A stretch of DNA of 15,185 nucleotides, taken from positions 1 through 15,185 of the forward strand of contig QHOD01000035.1 of assembly GCA_003218615.1 (NCBI GenBank). Reading direction: 5' to 3'. A program made the translations under genes and the position numbers. The DNA comes from Verrucomicrobiota bacterium (GTDB lineage: Bacteria > Verrucomicrobiota > Verrucomicrobiia > Chthoniobacterales > UBA10450). The notes under the pieces are model-generated. The model saw only the letters and a list, made by a program, of their open reading frames with translations, made no database searches and had not been told where the DNA came from. The first letter of the stretch is position 1. Every line of letters begins with the position of its first letter. Shown piece after piece: positions 14,866-15,185 of the stretch.

Positions 14866-15185
14866 ATGAATTTCGAATATGACATCGTAATCATCGGGGG
14901 CGCGTTTTCCGGCGCTGCGACGGCGCTCATGCTCAAACGGAAACGTCCCGAAGCGCGCGTCCTAATCATCGAAAAAACAACCGAGTTCGACCGCAAGGTC
15001 GGGGAATCGACTACCGAAGTGAGCAGTTGTTACCTGACGCGCATCTTAGGCCTGACCCATTATCTCGGTCATCATCAACTGGCAAAACAGGGATTGCGCT
15101 TGTGGTTTTCGAACCAGCCCGATCAACGCTTTGACGATTGCGTCGAGGTCGGCACACGCTACCAGAGCCGATTGCCGGGTTTTCA
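14866..15185 (+). CDS. FAD-dependent halogenase/oxidoreductase-family protein (3' end missing)
   Basis: Only the first 106 residues are in the window. YDIVIIGGAFSGAATALMLK (5-24) is an N-terminal FAD-binding Rossmann motif, and the chain continues with VLIIEK (32-37) and VGEST (45-49), the GxS-type motif after the second strand in the flavin-dependent halogenase and geranylgeranyl-reductase-like group. Lys74 in QLAKQGLRLW sits roughly where the catalytic lysine of tryptophan halogenases (Lys79 in PrnA) would be, by eye. The WxWxIP motif that would separate a true halogenase from other monooxygenases lies beyond the edge. ATG 14866 follows AAGG at short spacing. It is divergent from nagA with 90 bp between starts. 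The substrate is unknown. Confidence 0.75.
   Translation, partial: MNFEYDIVIIGGAFSGAATALMLKRKRPEARVLIIEKTTEFDRKVGESTTEVSSCYLTRILGLTHYLGHHQLAKQGLRLWFSNQPDQRFDDCVEVGTRYQSRLPGF

Overview
The window is about 15.2 kb of GC-rich bacterial DNA carrying one large operon for the membrane arm of respiratory complex I, with unrelated genes on both sides. No rRNA, tRNA, CRISPR array or transposase gene was seen. A soil-type Verrucomicrobiota (Spartobacteria / Chthoniobacterales, 'Candidatus Udaeobacter'-like) or an acidobacterial-type genome fits best. The reasons are the two-nuoM complex I cluster, an ORF6N gene, a bacterial deoxyhypusine-synthase-like gene, a large sialidase-like secreted protein with InlB-like repeats, and short REP-like and heptameric repeats. 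This assignment is an inference from gene content; no marker gene was available.

Layout. Positions 1-2727 hold the 3' part of a secreted protein: Asp-box sialidase-like region, fibronectin type III domain, an unrecognised beta-rich region, and a 462-bp tandem repeat. Positions 2842-3309 encode a small YfcE/MJ0936-type metallophosphoesterase. Positions 3397-12443 form a tight same-strand operon: nuoH, a nuoJ-nuoK fusion, nuoL, nuoM1, an ORF6N-domain gene, nuoM2, nuoN. Most junctions are 4-nt ATGA overlaps. Positions 12518-13525 encode a deoxyhypusine synthase-like enzyme. On the minus strand, 13612-14775 encode N-acetylglucosamine-6-phosphate deacetylase. From 14866 a FAD-dependent halogenase/oxidoreductase-type gene runs off the right edge.

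How the genes work together. NuoH joins the peripheral arm to the membrane arm and helps form the quinone site. NuoJ and NuoK form the first channel, and NuoL, NuoM and NuoN are the antiporter-like pumping subunits. Here there are two different NuoM subunits, and NuoL has about 27 extra residues in the region of its lateral helix, as expected if that helix must span one more antiporter subunit (a '2M' complex I). NuoM2 lacks the usual TM7 lysine. nuoI and the peripheral-arm genes nuoA-G are not in the window, so they must lie elsewhere or upstream.

The most unusual points are: the phage-type ORF6N gene placed between the two nuoM genes and translationally coupled to nuoM2; a 27-nt near-perfect palindrome inside that ORF6N gene; an 80-bp insertion between nuoK and nuoL flanked by ATGAAT repeats, which makes a 27-codon ORF overlapping both neighbours; the NuoJ-NuoK in-frame fusion; and the changed TM7 position of NuoM2.
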